The notes under the pieces: model-generated
Databases searched by the model: none
The model's input: only the letters and a program-made list of their open reading frames with translations
Told to the model about the DNA's origin: nothing
Assembly: GCF_016123485.1 (NCBI RefSeq)
Contig: NZ_JADCKQ010000003.1
Span: forward strand, 124,001 to 188,000
Direction of reading: 5' to 3'
From: Halocynthiibacter styelae
Lineage (GTDB): Bacteria; Pseudomonadota; Alphaproteobacteria; Rhodobacterales; Rhodobacteraceae
DNA: 64,000 nt
Made by a program: the position numbers and the translations under genes
Part shown: positions 25,566-34,572 of the stretch, one piece after another
Position numbering within the stretch: the first letter of the stretch is position 1
How the letters are laid out: the number at the start of each line of letters is the position of its first letter

Positions 25566-26273
25566 TTATATCGCGCGGGTGATGCCGCCATCGACACGGA
25601 TGTTCTGGCCTGTGATATACCCGGCACCATCTGAGGCGAGGAACGTGATGGTATCAGCGATCTCATCGGTTGTGCCGTACCGCTCCATCGGGATGCGGGC
25701 GCGGAACTCTTCCTTTTCTGGCAGGGAATTAATAAAGCCCGGCAAAACATTGTTCATGCGGATCCCTTTTGCCGCATAGTTATCAGCGAAAAGCTTGGTA
25801 AAGGCCGACAGGCCTGCACGCATAACGCCAGACGTCGGGAAGACCGGATCCGGTTCAAATGTCGCAAAAGTTGTAATGTTGATGATGGAACCACCCCCCT
25901 GTTTTTCCATGATCGGGGCGACGAGGCGGGCAGGGCGCACGGCCGAAAGGAAGTACACCTCCATTCCTTCGTGCCAGTCTTCGTCACTCAGTGCCAGGAT
26001 CTCATCGCGTGGTCCGTGCCCTGCGCTGTTTACCAGAACATCAATACGGCCCCATGTTTCCATCGCGGCATCCACCACGGCCTGCACATCTGCGTTGTTC
26101 TGATTGGATCCTGTAACGCCGACGCCCCCTAATTCCTTCGCCAGCGCTTCGCCTTTGCCGGAGGATGACAGGATCGCCACCTTATATCCCTCAGCAGCCA
26201 ATTTGCGCGCGCTCGCGGCCCCCATGCCGGATCCCCCGGCGGTGATGATGGCTGTTTTCACTGTATCTGACAT
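25566..26273 (-). CDS. Short-chain dehydrogenase/reductase with atypical active site
   Basis: This 235-residue Rossmann protein has the cofactor motif TAGGSGMGAASARKLA, NSAGHGPRDEIL, and the C-terminal GYITGQNIRVDGGITRAI of classical SDRs. The catalytic Tyr-xxx-Lys is not visible: the expected region reads FPTSGVMRAGLSAFTKLF, with Ser and Arg at the Tyr and Lys positions. The serine in INITTFA is also shifted to Thr. Either it uses a different mechanism or it is not a redox enzyme. The ATG at 26273 is set by AAGGA; an upstream in-frame ATG has no such site. It diverges from a LysR gene that may regulate it. Confidence 0.75.
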   Translation of the reverse strand: MSDTVKTAIITAGGSGMGAASARKLAAEGYKVAILSSSGKGEALAKELGGVGVTGSNQNNADVQAVVDAAMETWGRIDVLVNSAGHGPRDEILALSDEDWHEGMEVYFLSAVRPARLVAPIMEKQGGGSIINITTFATFEPDPVFPTSGVMRAGLSAFTKLFADNYAAKGIRMNNVLPGFINSLPEKEEFRARIPMERYGTTDEIADTITFLASDGAGYITGQNIRVDGGITRAI

Positions 26274-26370
26274 GTCGTGTCCTTTCTGGTTTCCTTCAAT
26301 ATGGCGATGTCTGGTCAATTGGACACGTCATGCTTTCTGCTCTATGCTGTAGAAAAACTATTGGGTAATT

Positions 26371-27243
26371 ATGGCTTTTCTTCCTTCTCTTTCAGCCCTG
26401 CGCGCGTTTGAAGCGGCTGCGCGGCATGAAAATTTCCGCAAAACTGCAGAGGAACTACATCTGACACAGGGGGCTGTTGCGCAGCAAATCCGTGGGCTGG
26501 AAGCCGATCTGAAGGTTGATCTTTTCAAACGCCTACCGCGTGGTGTTGCACTGACAGCCGCAGGCGAAACCTATGCCGGAAAGATCCGTGCCGGATTACA
26601 AGTGCTGCAAGAGGCAACAGATGATCTGAAGCCCGGGGAGAATGTCCCTGAACTGATCTTGAGCACGACGCCATCTTTCGCCAGTTGCTGGCTTTTGCCG
26701 CGCCTTGCTGGTTTTCCGGAAAAGGGAAGGATTGATCTGCAGGTCCGGGCGTCGGAAAACGTTGCGGATCTTCTGACCGGCGAGGCTGATCTTGCCATAC
26801 GACAGGTCCCGCCGCCTTATGCCAGGGGGCTGAAGTCCAGGTTGTTGTGCGCGGGGAAGAACGTGATAGTCGGACGGCCTGATCTGATGTCGGGGATGCG
26901 GCAGCCTGCGGATCTGATGTTAGCAGGCTTGTTGCATGACGGGCATGCAGGCTGGTCCGGATATTTCCGGGAAAATGCTGCGGAACTTTCTGGTGATATT
27001 GAAAAAGGGATGCGCTTTAATCAGGCAGCTATGTGCATACGGCTGGCCTGCAGTGGCGATGGTGTTGCGCTTGTGCCTGAAGTACTGGTCGAACAGGAAA
27101 TCAAGGAAGGTGCTTTGGCCGTGTTTTCCGGCCCTGCGCCTGAAAATGGGTCTGATTTTTATCTGGTCTGGTCTGAAAAGCATGGCCGCAGACGGGATGT
27201 TTCCCGCGTCTGTGACTGGCTTTTGCATGAAGCAGAAAGCTGA
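26371..27243 (+). CDS. LysR family transcriptional regulator (GcvA-like)
   Basis: This 290-residue LysR regulator has an N-terminal winged helix-turn-helix (SALRAFEAAARHENFRKTAE, then LTQGAVAQQIRGLE) and a periplasmic-binding-like effector domain from residue 90. The N-terminal pattern, starting from LPSLSALRAFEAAARH, is that of the GcvA subgroup. It diverges from the atypical SDR with about 97 bp between the starts, so that gene is its likely target. Confidence 0.85.
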   Translation: MAFLPSLSALRAFEAAARHENFRKTAEELHLTQGAVAQQIRGLEADLKVDLFKRLPRGVALTAAGETYAGKIRAGLQVLQEATDDLKPGENVPELILSTTPSFASCWLLPRLAGFPEKGRIDLQVRASENVADLLTGEADLAIRQVPPPYARGLKSRLLCAGKNVIVGRPDLMSGMRQPADLMLAGLLHDGHAGWSGYFRENAAELSGDIEKGMRFNQAAMCIRLACSGDGVALVPEVLVEQEIKEGALAVFSGPAPENGSDFYLVWSEKHGRRRDVSRVCDWLLHEAES

Positions 27244-27255
27244 TCTGCGACGCGT

Positions 27256-27429
27256 TTATTTTGTCAGGATCAATTTGCCTGCTTTGGTAATGCGCAGGAT
27301 GTATGTCTGGTCATCCAGCAGAATGGTTGCACAAGGATTTCCCTGAGTCAGCAGACGTGCGTCATAGACAGATTGTTGCTGCGGAACGGTTGTGCTGGTC
27401 CGTGTGTCTGGGTGGGCAATAGCGTTCAT
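27256..27429 (-). CDS. hemP: Hemin uptake protein HemP
   Basis: This 57-residue protein reads MNAIAHPDTRTSTTVPQQQS and continues VYDARLLTQGNPCATILLDD and QTYILRITKAGKLILTK. The C-terminal YxLRIT-x-GKLILTK ending is the HemP/HmuP signature. Members are small cytoplasmic factors tied to heme uptake and in some bacteria activate the heme receptor gene. Here no heme receptor, TonB-ABC or hmu gene is adjacent; the neighbours are a LysR regulator and an autotransporter. The ribosome binding site is GGAGGAAAC. The call rests on the short conserved tail and is strong for such a small protein. Confidence 0.85.
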   Translation of the reverse strand: MNAIAHPDTRTSTTVPQQQSVYDARLLTQGNPCATILLDDQTYILRITKAGKLILTK

Positions 27430-27570
27430 TGCGTTTCCTCCGGTAGTTTTGTTCGCGTGATTCCTTTGTGCTGACCATGTTTCGGTCTGCTGAGATAATA
27501 TCTGATTGTTTTAGTCGGATAAGTCAATAGACTCTTTTAATCAGGTTTTGACCTTGCGGTGATCAAACAA

Positions 27571-27601
27571 AAACACCCGGCTGCCAGGCAACCGGGTGTT
27601 T
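27571..27601 (-). terminator. Terminator of the autotransporter gene
   Basis: AAACACCCGG (27571-27580) pairs with CCGGGTGTTT (27592-27601). On the minus strand the stem is followed by TTTTGTTT. It lies 20 nt after the autotransporter stop and upstream of hemP. Confidence 0.85.
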
Positions 27602-27620
27602 GATTGGGATTGGATTGCAA

Positions 27621-30600
27621 TCAGAACTCAAGCGAGAACTTCAGGCTGGAACCAAAGCTTTCGTAATCAGACCCGATTCCATCGTAGAAAGCAGATCCGG
27701 TCAGGACGCCGCCGGAAGGCAGGTCATAGGTGCCACCGGCGCTGACGCGCGCACGCATGCCTTCATAGTCTGCCGTCGCATTGTTCAGAGAGGAATAGAT
27801 CCCTTTCAGCCCGCCGTTCAGGGTCAGCGCGCCTGAAGCAACCTCGATGGGTGTGCTGAACTCCATACCGGTGGTGAGCTGCGTCAGCTGAACTTTCTGT
27901 TCCGGGATCAGATCTCCGATGGCATTGGTGTAAGTCAGCTGGGTGTCGTCGGTATAGGTCAGGTCCAGCAATGGAACCAGTTTGGTTTCCTCAACCATGA
28001 ATTCGCCAGACACTTGCAACTGTGCCAGCCAGCGTTCCGATCTATAGTCCTCAGACGGACCACCATAGATTGAAATTTTATTGTCTGTCTTGCCATAAAG
28101 CAGCCGGCCTTCGAAAAAGAGCGGCTGACCTGCGGCCTTGGCAACGAAATAGGGGCCTGCGAGCCAGCCTTCGCCAGACGCATTGTTTTCATCCTGTTTT
28201 GCGGAATCAAACTGAAGCATCCCACCAATCAGTAGCGTGTCGGAAATCCGGCTGTGGGCGCCGAAGGTTGCCAGCGTATAGGATTGCCCGTCAGACCATG
28301 AACCGGACAGCGCGGCCCAGGCGTTGCCGCTTGAGGCGCAACCCGACACAGAACCGCTGCCTTCGCTTGCACTGGCCGCAAAAGAACCGCAGCCCTGATC
28401 GCGCTGCAGGTGCGTCAGGCCAACCTGGTTCGAAGCAAGCTCGTTTATGCGGTACGTCATGAAGGCAGAAATGGCTTTCTGCGTGTCCGCAACCCGGGTG
28501 CTGCCGACCGTCACAGTGTCAGACGCCGTGTTGTCGTTCCCGGCCACGTCCTGCGCAGCAGCAGCAGGAATGGTAATGGAAACGGTGCCTGTACCTGCCG
28601 GTGTGACCTCTACCGTGTAGGATGCCGGGCCGCCGGTCACATTGGTGGCTGTACCGTTGACCACCGTCAGATCAGCCGCAAGATCATCAAACCCGGTGAC
28701 GTCTTCACTGAACCCAACATCTACGGTGAAAGGTGTTGTGTGGGTGAACTCATCCGGTGCGCCTGTAATCTGCACTGAGGGCGCAATCGTATCGGCTTTG
28801 GTGATGGTGACTTCTGTTGAGGCCGTGCTGTCATTAAGCGCAGCATCCTGCGCCGCAGCGGCCGGCACGCTGACAGTGATGTCGCCGTCACCAGCCGGTG
28901 TGATTTCAACCGTGTAGATGGCCGGACCGCCGGTGATTGATGTTACGGTGCCATTTGTAATGGTCAGGTCGTTTGTCAGATCATCGAACCCGGTCACATC
29001 TTCATCGAATTCCACCTGAAGTGTGAAAAGGGTGGTGTCGATATATTCAGACGGCGCATTGCTGAGCGTAGGAACAGGAGGAATGGTATCTGCAAGGGCG
29101 ATATCAACGGTGTTTGACGCCTCGCTCAGGTTGCCGGCCAGATCCTCTGCCGCATCCGCAGGGGCGGAAACTGATACGGTTCCTGTACCATCCGGTTCTA
29201 CTGCAATTGTATAAACGTCGGGGCCACCGGTGATGCCTGTGATTGTCCCGTTGGAAATGGTTACGTCACTCGCAGGATCATCAAATCCCGTCACGTCCTC
29301 TGCGAAAGTTGCAGTGATCGTGAAGGCTGATGTGCCGACATATTCGGTGAGTGTGCTGGCAAGCACGACGGTAGGCGGTACCGCATCTTCCGATATAGTC
29401 ACCGGTGCCGCGGCGCTGCTTGGCGTAAATGTAACGGCGTTATAAGCCATTCCCGAAGGCGCAACGATTGTAACATCGCCATTTCCATCCGGCGTGATGG
29501 TCACGGTGAATTCGGTCTGGGGGTTGAAGGGATTCGTCAGAGGGGGCATCTGAAACAACGCGTTGGTCACGTTGAGTGCATTTACATTGAAGAAGACGAC
29601 CGGGACGCTGAAGCGAACAGTTACATCAAACGGGTTTGTTCCATCCAGAGCTGGCGGCGCATTGATGATCTCTGCGGAAGGGATGTTGGCGTCATAGGTC
29701 GCGGTGGCAACATTTGAGGCGAGATTCAAGTTTCCTGATGACGTCTGGGCAACGCCCGCCGGAACAGAAACAGAGATATTTCCGGCCCCTGTTGGTGTGA
29801 GTGTCAGCGTATAATCTGATGGTCCACCGATCATTGCATCAACGGTGGCATTGGAAATGGTCAGATCTGCCGGCGTACCAATAGGGTCAAATCCGGTGAC
29901 GTCCATGTCAAAGTTTACAGTAATGTCGAAAGGGGCCGCATTTACTGCGCCCGGCATCCCGGTGATCTCGGTCAATACAACCTCTGGATCATAGATGACG
30001 GTTACCTGAGATGAGGGGGTATTTTGAGCGCCTGCAAAGTCTTCGGCAATACTGGCCGGAACAGACATGACTATATCGCCTGCGCCTGAGGGAACGACTG
30101 TCAGCGTGTAAGATGTCTGGCCGCCGGAAACACCGGTAACGGTCGCGTTGGAGATAGTGAAATCACCCGCTTCATTGACCGGATCAAATCCGACTACATC
30201 CCGCGAGAAAGTCACATCAACATCGAAGGCTGTTGTACGGTGAACGGTTGATGCGCTGGACGTGATAACCGGTTCTGGTGGGGGGGCATTGACTGGAATA
30301 ATACTGGTGACTGGTATGGTTCCCGTTGTTCCGGAAATGCCAAATTCATATCGTGAACGTACGCCGCTTGTATCGTTTCCGATAAAAGAAAAACCGATGA
30401 AGTCTTGAATAGCCCAGATTTCAGCACCCTGAGCCTCGCTCGGGTAGTAAGTGGTATAGCTGACAGAGGTGTCCGGGCCGCTGATCGCCACCTGGTCAAG
30501 ATTGCTGAAGCCGCAAGCTTCAATTGTGGATTGGGTTATGGTTGATCCGTAGGCATAATAAGATCGATAACCCTGGCTGCCATAGATGGTGCCAGCAAGG

Positions 30601-30812
30601 GCGGTACCTTCCGGATAGGCACCGTTCAGGGAAAAGCGAGCACGACCCTGGCTTGTGGAGGCACCATGAGCAATCTGTATGTTAACTGTGCAGGAGCCGA
30701 ATGGAATATTCCGTGCAAAACTTGCGGTGTTGCCATCAAAGGCAACCGCTGGCGTGCTGGCCATGAACAGCCCAGCTGTCGCGCAGATGGCGCGAAAGAA
30801 ACTCTTTAACAT
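27621..30812 (-). CDS. Autotransporter-like protein with six Ig-like repeats
   Basis: This 1063-residue protein has a signal peptide (FFRAICATAGLFMASTPAVA), an N-terminal globular part to about residue 178, six tandem Ig-like (Big-type) repeats of about 98 residues to about 770, and a C-terminal beta-barrel of about 270 residues. The barrel ends in LKFSLEF, with the terminal Phe needed for outer-membrane insertion. Each repeat contains a DVTGFD-like turn, an ISNGTVT-like strand and an ending like SVPAAAAQDVAGN. Repeat 3 is the most diverged (VVFFNVNALNVTNA). It is probably a surface-exposed adhesin or scaffold. The barrel type is inferred from the alternating pattern and terminal Phe; a trimeric type is unlikely. 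Confidence 0.78.
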   Translation of the reverse strand: MLKSFFRAICATAGLFMASTPAVAFDGNTASFARNIPFGSCTVNIQIAHGASTSQGRARFSLNGAYPEGTALAGTIYGSQGYRSYYAYGSTITQSTIEACGFSNLDQVAISGPDTSVSYTTYYPSEAQGAEIWAIQDFIGFSFIGNDTSGVRSRYEFGISGTTGTIPVTSIIPVNAPPPEPVITSSASTVHRTTAFDVDVTFSRDVVGFDPVNEAGDFTISNATVTGVSGGQTSYTLTVVPSGAGDIVMSVPASIAEDFAGAQNTPSSQVTVIYDPEVVLTEITGMPGAVNAAPFDITVNFDMDVTGFDPIGTPADLTISNATVDAMIGGPSDYTLTLTPTGAGNISVSVPAGVAQTSSGNLNLASNVATATYDANIPSAEIINAPPALDGTNPFDVTVRFSVPVVFFNVNALNVTNALFQMPPLTNPFNPQTEFTVTITPDGNGDVTIVAPSGMAYNAVTFTPSSAAAPVTISEDAVPPTVVLASTLTEYVGTSAFTITATFAEDVTGFDDPASDVTISNGTITGITGGPDVYTIAVEPDGTGTVSVSAPADAAEDLAGNLSEASNTVDIALADTIPPVPTLSNAPSEYIDTTLFTLQVEFDEDVTGFDDLTNDLTITNGTVTSITGGPAIYTVEITPAGDGDITVSVPAAAAQDAALNDSTASTEVTITKADTIAPSVQITGAPDEFTHTTPFTVDVGFSEDVTGFDDLAADLTVVNGTATNVTGGPASYTVEVTPAGTGTVSITIPAAAAQDVAGNDNTASDTVTVGSTRVADTQKAISAFMTYRINELASNQVGLTHLQRDQGCGSFAASASEGSGSVSGCASSGNAWAALSGSWSDGQSYTLATFGAHSRISDTLLIGGMLQFDSAKQDENNASGEGWLAGPYFVAKAAGQPLFFEGRLLYGKTDNKISIYGGPSEDYRSERWLAQLQVSGEFMVEETKLVPLLDLTYTDDTQLTYTNAIGDLIPEQKVQLTQLTTGMEFSTPIEVASGALTLNGGLKGIYSSLNNATADYEGMRARVSAGGTYDLPSGGVLTGSAFYDGIGSDYESFGSSLKFSLEF

Positions 30813-30978
30813 TACTTACCCCAGTACTCGTTAACAGCTACCTGAATTGCGCAAGGTCCTCCCCAAGGGAAGCGCAATTTTACTAAAACTTACTATATTC
30901 CGGAAAATGGCGGTTTTGTGGTGTGAACGTGCAACGCGCGGTGCAATTTAAGGGAGAATATTCCGAAATCCGCAAAGA

Positions 30979-31008
30979 AAAACCCGGCTGCAGATGCAAC
31001 CGGGTTTT
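30979..31008 (-). terminator. Terminator of the ribosomal-protein operon
   Basis: AAAACCCGG (30979-30987) pairs with CCGGGTTTT (31000-31008), extended by GCTGC / GCA pairing in the loop. On the minus strand it ends in a T run, 24 nt after the rpmE stop, and closes the rplS-rpmE unit. Confidence 0.85.
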
Positions 31009-31031
31009 CAGAAAACTGAATGTGGTTTGGA

Positions 31032-31253
31032 TCAGAAACCCAGACCTTCGTATTTCTTTTTGAACTTGGATACACGACCGCCAGTGTCCATCAGACGTGT
31101 GTTGCCACCGGTCCAGGCCGGGTGTGCAGACGGGTCGATGTCCAGCGCCATCTGGTCGCCTTCTTTGCCCCATGTGGAGCGCATTTTCACGATGTCGCCA
31201 TTTGTCATTTTGACGTCGATGAAGTGATAATCGGGATGGATGTCTTTTTTCAT
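31032..31253 (-). CDS. rpmE: 50S ribosomal protein L31
   Basis: This 73-residue protein, [20 protein letters not shown], matches L31 (bL31). It carries no CxxC zinc ribbon, so it is the zinc-free (C-minus) form. That form substitutes for the zinc form under zinc limitation in some bacteria but is the main copy in many alphaproteobacteria. It lies 11 nt downstream of rplS and is the last gene of the translation block. Confidence 0.95.
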   Translation of the reverse strand: MKKDIHPDYHFIDVKMTNGDIVKMRSTWGKEGDQMALDIDPSAHPAWTGGNTRLMDTGGRVSKFKKKYEGLGF

Positions 31254-31264
31254 GGTATCCGTCC

Positions 31265-31639
31265 TTATGCTTTAGGGGCTTTGTAGTTGGTAACTTCCGC
31301 GATACGCGCAGATTTACCACGACGTGCGCGGAGATAGTACAGTTTCGCGCGGCGAACACGGCCACGGCGAACAACTGTGATGCTGTCGATGTTAGTGGAG
31401 TGCAGTGGGAATACGCGCTCTACACCTTCACCGAAGGAGATTTTGCGAACGGTAAAAGAACCAGCAATGCCGGAACCGTTTTTACGCGCGATGCAAACGC
31501 CTTCGTAATTCTGTACACGTGAACGTGTGCCTTCGGTTACTTTGTAACCAACGCGGATGGTGTCACCCGCTTTAAAATCGGGAATGTCATTTCCCAGGGC
31601 GGCAATTTGTTCCGCCTCAAGCTGTGCAATCAGGTTCAT
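31265..31639 (-). CDS. rplS: 50S ribosomal protein L19
   Basis: This 124-residue protein, [20 protein letters not shown], has the bL19 signatures [49 protein letters not shown] and [14 protein letters not shown]19 sits at the 30S-50S interface. The start at 31639 follows AAGGAGTTAGG. An upstream in-frame extension has no ribosome binding site. The leader in front of it is about 240 nt long. Confidence 0.96.
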   Translation of the reverse strand: MNLIAQLEAEQIAALGNDIPDFKAGDTIRVGYKVTEGTRSRVQNYEGVCIARKNGSGIAGSFTVRKISFGEGVERVFPLHSTNIDSITVVRRGRVRRAKLYYLRARRGKSARIAEVTNYKAPKA

Positions 31640-31883
31640 AGACCTAACTCCTTGATACTCGTGGTTGATCCACGAAGTTGATATCACGCGAGAGCTCCTG
31701 GTCTTCCATCGGGTCCGGTCATGCCGCCCGCCGGAGATCGGCGTGGTGTTCATCTGGTCGTCGCTATGCCTCTTTCGCTCTGAAGAAAAAGCGCTATGGC
31801 AATAACTGACAGTCCGGACGACTCATAAGAGTGCCGGACAGGCGGTGTATAGGGGAGGGTGCGAAGATGATCAAGTAGAGAGA
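31640..31883 (-). promoter_or_regulatory. Long leader or promoter region before rplS
   Basis: These 244 bases separate cbrC from rplS, while most genes upstream overlap. On the minus strand a small hairpin (TCGTGG ... CCACGA, about 31660-31677) sits shortly before the ribosome binding site. The region may contain an rplS promoter and a ribosomal-protein-type autoregulatory leader. No coding frame is visible. Confidence 0.35.
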
Positions 31884-32417
31884 TCAGGGGCGGTCTGCAT
31901 ATGCCCGATAAGCCCCGGTGTCGCGATCCTGAAATAGATAAACCGCGGGATCAGTGGAGATGCCGATTTGATTTAGAGATTCTTCGGGCCAATTCCCGTG
32001 CCACTGTCTCAGGGCATGTAGACACGCTGCGATTTTTGATTTGTTATTCTCTTTCAGAAGCGCCTTGCCGTTTACCTCTCCTGTAAAGACCATGGCATCA
32101 TTACTTGAAAACAACCAATTGGGACCTTGCCAACTCATGTAGCCCGGGGTCCGTTTAGTGATGATGTCAAGGATGCTCTCGGAAAAGCCTGAAGGTGCGT
32201 CGCAGGCAGAGTTAAACGTAGCGCCCCACTGTTTTGCCGCGCGGCCGTCGCTGATACACCAGAGACAAACCTCTTCATGTTCTTCCTGGTGATACATGTC
32301 ACCGACATACAAATGTGGCCGGAATTCTTGGCAGCAGGGGCAGGTCCCGGGTTCAAGCCGCATACAATCATTCGCAAGTGGGGCAGGAAAATAAGTGAAG
32401 GTCGGAATATCAGCCAT
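31884..32417 (-). CDS. CbrC family protein
   Basis: This 177-residue cysteine-rich cytoplasmic protein matches the CbrC (UPF0167) family: it starts with TFTYFPAPLAND, then GTCPCCQEF and VCLWCISDGRAA, two CxxC pairs that could bind zinc, followed by PGYMSWQGPNW. Its biochemical role is not established. The ATG at 32417 is preceded by GAGG at 6 nt and overlaps the end of trmD by 8 nt; a GTG two codons earlier is possible. It is an accessory gene in the translation operon. Confidence 0.8.
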   Translation of the reverse strand: MADIPTFTYFPAPLANDCMRLEPGTCPCCQEFRPHLYVGDMYHQEEHEEVCLWCISDGRAAKQWGATFNSACDAPSGFSESILDIITKRTPGYMSWQGPNWLFSSNDAMVFTGEVNGKALLKENNKSKIAACLHALRQWHGNWPEESLNQIGISTDPAVYLFQDRDTGAYRAYADRP

Positions 32418-33222
32418 CGGCACCTCTGTCTTTCAGCTTGTCCCACAGATCCGGGCGGCGGGCCTGCGTGATCTTTTCGCTTTGCTCCCGGCGCCATTCG
32501 GCAATTTTGCCGTGGTGGCCAGAGGTCAGCATATCGGGGATCTTACGGCCGCGCCATTCCGCTGGGCGGGTGTATTGCGGGTGTTCCAGTAAGCCGTTTG
32601 AATGGCTTTCTTCTTCGGTTGATGCTTCGTTGCCAAGAACGCCAGGCAACAGGCGCACGGTGGCATCAATCAGGGCCTGGGCGGGGATTTCACCGCCGGT
32701 CAGCACAAAGTCACCCAGGCTGACTTCCTCGATCTCATATTCCTCAAGCACACGTTCATCCACGCCTTCAAAGCGACCACAAAGGATCGTCATGCCTTCG
32801 GCCTCTGAATAGCGCTGCGCCATCTCCTGGGTCAGGGGCTTGCCGCGCGGGGACATAAACACAACCGGCCATTTCCCGCGGTTCATCGGGGTGCCCCGGC
32901 GGGCATCATCCAGTGCGCGGGAAACGACGTCTGCTCGCAGAACCATACCTGCCCCGCCACCAGATGGCGTGTCATCCACATTGCGGTGTTTGCCTTCACC
33001 AAAGCGGCGCAGGTCAATCGTATCGAGGCGCCAGACGCCGTCCTTCAGTGCCTTTCCGGTCAGCGATGCACCAAGCACACCAGGGAAAGCTTCGGGAAAC
33101 AACGTGACGATTTTCGCGGTCCAGGATCCCTGCAACTGTGGGCGGTCCTGCATCAGTTCGCGTGGTTGCAGGGCGGCAGAGATCGCCAGACGGCCATGGG
33201 ATTTTTTGTTTTGCTCAGTCAT
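32410..33222 (-). CDS. trmD: tRNA (guanine37-N1)-methyltransferase TrmD
   Basis: This 270-residue SPOUT methyltransferase makes m1G37 in tRNA, which prevents frameshifting. TrmD motifs are visible: IVTLFPEAFPGVLGASLTGKA, DDTPSGGGAGMVLRADVV, LCGRFEGVDERVLE, SLGDFVLTGGEIPA and RLLPGVLGNEAS. About 33 residues precede the usual start, and no start codon lies at the canonical Met, so this extension (ISAALQPRELMQDRPQ) appears real, as in related Rhodobacterales. The start overlaps the sulfotransferase stop by 8 nt. Confidence 0.95.
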   Translation of the reverse strand: MTEQNKKSHGRLAISAALQPRELMQDRPQLQGSWTAKIVTLFPEAFPGVLGASLTGKALKDGVWRLDTIDLRRFGEGKHRNVDDTPSGGGAGMVLRADVVSRALDDARRGTPMNRGKWPVVFMSPRGKPLTQEMAQRYSEAEGMTILCGRFEGVDERVLEEYEIEEVSLGDFVLTGGEIPAQALIDATVRLLPGVLGNEASTEEESHSNGLLEHPQYTRPAEWRGRKIPDMLTSGHHGKIAEWRREQSEKITQARRPDLWDKLKDRGADG

Positions 33223-34060
33223 CGGTGTTCTTTTCTACGTCGGGCAGGCTTCTGGCCATAATGGCTTTGCGCTGTACTTTCAGTTCTTCCAGCAATGCAT
33301 CGCGTGCAGAGCGGAATTCCGATGCATTCAGAGAGCTGCGATTTAGTTCCAGAAGTTGCGCATAAATTTCGGCGGGGCCAGCGGGGTTGCGCCTTGCGGT
33401 TTTTCGGATCAGCGGGCGCAGTTCTGCTGGCAGGTTCATCCAGTTCAGAAATGATGTGGCAGGGCCAAATTCTGACGACATGCTGTCTTCAAGCGAGAAG
33501 GATGAAATCGGCACATCCGGGAAGAAATGCTGTAGTTCCTGAACGACCCCCTGAAGATCGCTGTCTGGTCGCAATTTTTCTTTCAGGGTTTCTTCATCAT
33601 CCTGCAGACGTTTGACCGTCAGCGTGTGTTTCCAGATCGACGACATCCAGCTTTCGCTTTCGCGTGTGCCGAAGATCACCTTAATTTCTGCCTGTTCCCC
33701 GAAATGATCATGCAGCACATCCAGCACACAGGCCAGCAAAGGCGGCGCTGCAGCATAAGAAAATACATCATTCTTCCCAGGCATTTGCCCCAAAAGGTTT
33801 TCTTCACTGATGATAAGCTGATCTGCCGGTTCTGCTTTCAACCCGTCCAGTATTTCATGCAGCTCCCGCGCCAGAGTTTTCAGATGGCCCGCATGTCCAT
33901 CCCGTGAGAAATCTGTTGCGTGCGTATGGATGTCATTCATCTGCCCCCGCAGCAGCAGACTGCAGTGTTCGCGTAGCAATCCCGCATTTTTCCGCAAGGT
34001 GAACTGGGCAGAAGTTGTCCCTGTCTTATGAAAACCGGGATGTAAAAGGATGCGTTTCAA
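33215..34060 (-). CDS. Sulfotransferase-like protein inside the rimM-trmD operon
   Basis: This 281-residue protein begins [20 protein letters not shown], which matches the PAPS-binding P-loop of bacterial sulfotransferases (HxGxxKTGTTS). A second nucleotide-site element is plausible in [18 protein letters not shown] (Arg and Ser of the 3'-phosphate loop). The acceptor is unknown. It overlaps rimM by 4 nt and trmD by 8 nt, so it is translated as part of the translation operon. Its presence between two tRNA/ribosome genes is unusual. Confidence 0.75.
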   Translation of the reverse strand: MKRILLHPGFHKTGTTSAQFTLRKNAGLLREHCSLLLRGQMNDIHTHATDFSRDGHAGHLKTLARELHEILDGLKAEPADQLIISEENLLGQMPGKNDVFSYAAAPPLLACVLDVLHDHFGEQAEIKVIFGTRESESWMSSIWKHTLTVKRLQDDEETLKEKLRPDSDLQGVVQELQHFFPDVPISSFSLEDSMSSEFGPATSFLNWMNLPAELRPLIRKTARRNPAGPAEIYAQLLELNRSSLNASEFRSARDALLEELKVQRKAIMARSLPDVEKNTDD

Positions 34061-34569
34061 GGAAAGATACCATCAGGCGGGTCAGCAATGATCCGACCGG
34101 AGGCAATATCAACGGTGGGTACCGCAGCTTCGGTAAAGGGCAGAAGCGCGGTTTCGCTGCCGCTGGTCAGCACTTCCAGAATATCGGTTGCACCGTGGTT
34201 CTGTACGTCCTTGACCGTACCCAGGCGATTGCCGCCGGTGTCGAGAACCTCAAGTCCGATCAGATCAGTATAGTAATATTCGTCATCAGGCAGGGCTGGC
34301 AGGCGGGACTGATCTGTCATCAGGCGCACACCGCGCAGGGCATCGGCATCTTCTTTGGTTTCCACGCCGGTCAGCCGGGCCGTAAAGCCGTTTTTGATCG
34401 TGCCAGTCAGGGTGATCATGTAAGATTCCCCGGTGTTTTCAGCGACCAGTGGCTGGTAATCTTCAATTGCGATGGGATCGGCACAGAAGCTTTTCAGGCG
34501 GACTTCACCGCGCACCCCGTAGGATCCGCCAATCGCAGCAACGCAAATCTGTGTGGGCGTATCGCTCAT
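34057..34569 (-). CDS. rimM: 16S rRNA processing protein RimM
   Basis: This 170-residue protein has the RimM N-terminal beta-barrel ([20 protein letters not shown]) and the PRC-barrel region ([19 protein letters not shown]) that binds S19. It helps mature the 30S head. The stop overlaps the sulfotransferase start by 4 nt, and it begins 3 nt after bluB. Confidence 0.95.
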   Translation of the reverse strand: MSDTPTQICVAAIGGSYGVRGEVRLKSFCADPIAIEDYQPLVAENTGESYMITLTGTIKNGFTARLTGVETKEDADALRGVRLMTDQSRLPALPDDEYYYTDLIGLEVLDTGGNRLGTVKDVQNHGATDILEVLTSGSETALLPFTEAAVPTVDIASGRIIADPPDGIFP

Positions 34570-34572
34570 CTT

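Noticed and set aside
31032-31253. Zinc-binding form of L31
   Set aside because: No CxxC pairs are present in the 73 residues, so it is the zinc-free form.
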